This document shows, piece after piece, positions 63,330-64,000 of a stretch of 64,000 bases of DNA. Under the pieces are notes generated by a model, which was not told the origin of the DNA, ran no database searches, and saw only the letters and a program-made list of their open reading frames with translations. Made by a program: the position numbers and the translations under genes. The DNA is from Oasisia sp. SBJ-2009. Lineage: Eukaryota; Annelida; Polychaeta; Sabellida; Siboglinidae. The DNA lies in assembly GCA_964017155.1 (NCBI GenBank), contig OZ024856.1, forward strand, positions 45,072,610 through 45,136,609. Direction: 5' to 3'. The stretch's first letter is position 1, and each line of letters starts with the position of its first letter.

Positions 63330-63479
63330 TTCATGACAAAGAACCCGTTGAAGCGCCTGGGGTGTGTGAAGGCCCAGGGCGGGGAGCGAGCCATCCTCAT
63401 CCACCCCTTCTTCCACGAGAAGATCGACTGGGAGCTGTTGGAGGAGCGCAAAGTGAAGCCGCCATTCAAGCCAAAAATC
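63330..63479 (+). CDS. PRKCE: PKC epsilon-type, exon 14: end of kinase domain
   Basis: A 150-nt, phase 0-0 exon after tttcacccccacag, donor ATC/gtacgt. It encodes [40 protein letters not shown], then [13 protein letters not shown]-x-K-R-L-G and H-P-F-F...I-D-W close the kinase domain, and P-P-F-K-P-K-I starts the AGC tail. The turn motif and hydrophobic motif, about 65 more residues in this family, must be in exon(s) beyond the window. An in-frame read-through to 63536 is intron. Confidence 0.95.
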
Positions 63480-63600
63480 GTACGTGTTCGTGTTTGTAAA
63501 ATCGATTGTTGGTATGCACCGTGCCTGCTGGCGTAAGCTGTGCATACGTCACATCAAACAGTTTCTTCAGTGCTGTTCATTGTTGTTCAAAGTGGAAGTG

Positions 63601-63652
<52 letters not shown>

Positions 63653-64000
63653 TGTGTTTTGCAGAAACTTTAGGAGAGATAAAATAAGCTTTATTGTCAT
63701 GTGTTTTTACTGCAGTTACAATAAAACATTGGAATACGTTGTAATGTTGGGTCGTCGTACAAGTATATTCACATGACAATAATGACTTGTAATGTAATTT
63801 ATTGAGTTTGTCATATTTTAGCATAAATAGTTTCGGAGGCTATTAAACTTTGATGTAATGAGTGACATATCTGGAAGTCTAAGAATTCCTATGGAAGAGT
63901 CGATATGGCAATGGTTCCCATTATAAGTAGCATATTCTTGAATAACCTAAATTGTACTATTGATGTTTGCGGAAAGTACCAAATAAGCATCATGCTTCTA
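63480..64000 (+). other. PKC intron 14, incomplete
   Basis: Begins with donor gtacgt. It contains (GTGC)n at 63599-63653. No acceptor or AGC-tail coding sequence was seen before the window ends. Confidence 0.6.
63599..63653. repeat. (GTGC)n microsatellite
   Basis: About thirteen GTGC units. Arg-Ala-Cys-Val repeat frames across it are artefacts. Confidence 0.96.

Overview
This is invertebrate nuclear DNA, most likely from a mollusc. The reasons are spliced genes with GT/AG introns up to several kb, very long simple repeats, several families of tRNA-derived SINEs and small inverted-repeat transposons, and a novel-type protein kinase C whose gene covers more than 40 kb. Nothing bacterial is present. 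Almost all long open frames in the window are read-through of microsatellites.

Layout. 1-1.5 kb: a dispersed repeat, a local duplication and a decayed non-LTR retrotransposon with reverse transcriptase pieces. 2.4-3.9 kb (minus): a complete three-exon ADF/cofilin-like gene of 141 codons, with a TATA box. 6.6-6.8 kb (minus): one isolated exon candidate of unknown gene. 7.34-9.87 kb: a 2.5 kb block of successive tetra- and hexanucleotide arrays. 11.8-12.3 kb: a foldback element. 14.76-17.98 kb (minus): the last three coding exons of ISCA2, a mitochondrial iron-sulfur assembly factor. 21.5-21.95 kb: a second foldback element.

From 22.6 kb to the right edge (plus strand), 14 coding exons of a PKC epsilon-type kinase can be joined with every reading phase agreeing. 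They give 667 residues: C2 domain, pseudosubstrate, C1A, C1B, short hinge, and kinase domain through the last part of the catalytic lobe. The C-terminal tail with turn and hydrophobic motifs lies beyond the window. The introns are full of mobile elements. These include two 1033-bp piggyBac-like non-autonomous copies with TTAA flanks, five same-orientation copies of a 0.3 kb TIR repeat, hAT-like and Tc1/mariner-like MITEs, a 1.2 kb TIR element with TAAAA flanks, two more foldback elements, and SINE pieces.

The most unusual observation is in the PKC gene. Two minisatellites are built from the edge of an exon together with its splice site. A 33-bp unit tandemly copies the 3' splice site of the second C1B exon (five extra copies, in frame). 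A 43-bp unit tandemly copies the 5' splice site of the kinase exon that ends just before the catalytic RD motif (ten extra copies, out of frame). A third array (55-bp unit) abuts an open, phase-compatible stretch in the hinge that could be an undescribed cassette exon. PKC and ISCA2 are divergently oriented neighbours; no functional link between the genes is implied by the sequence.
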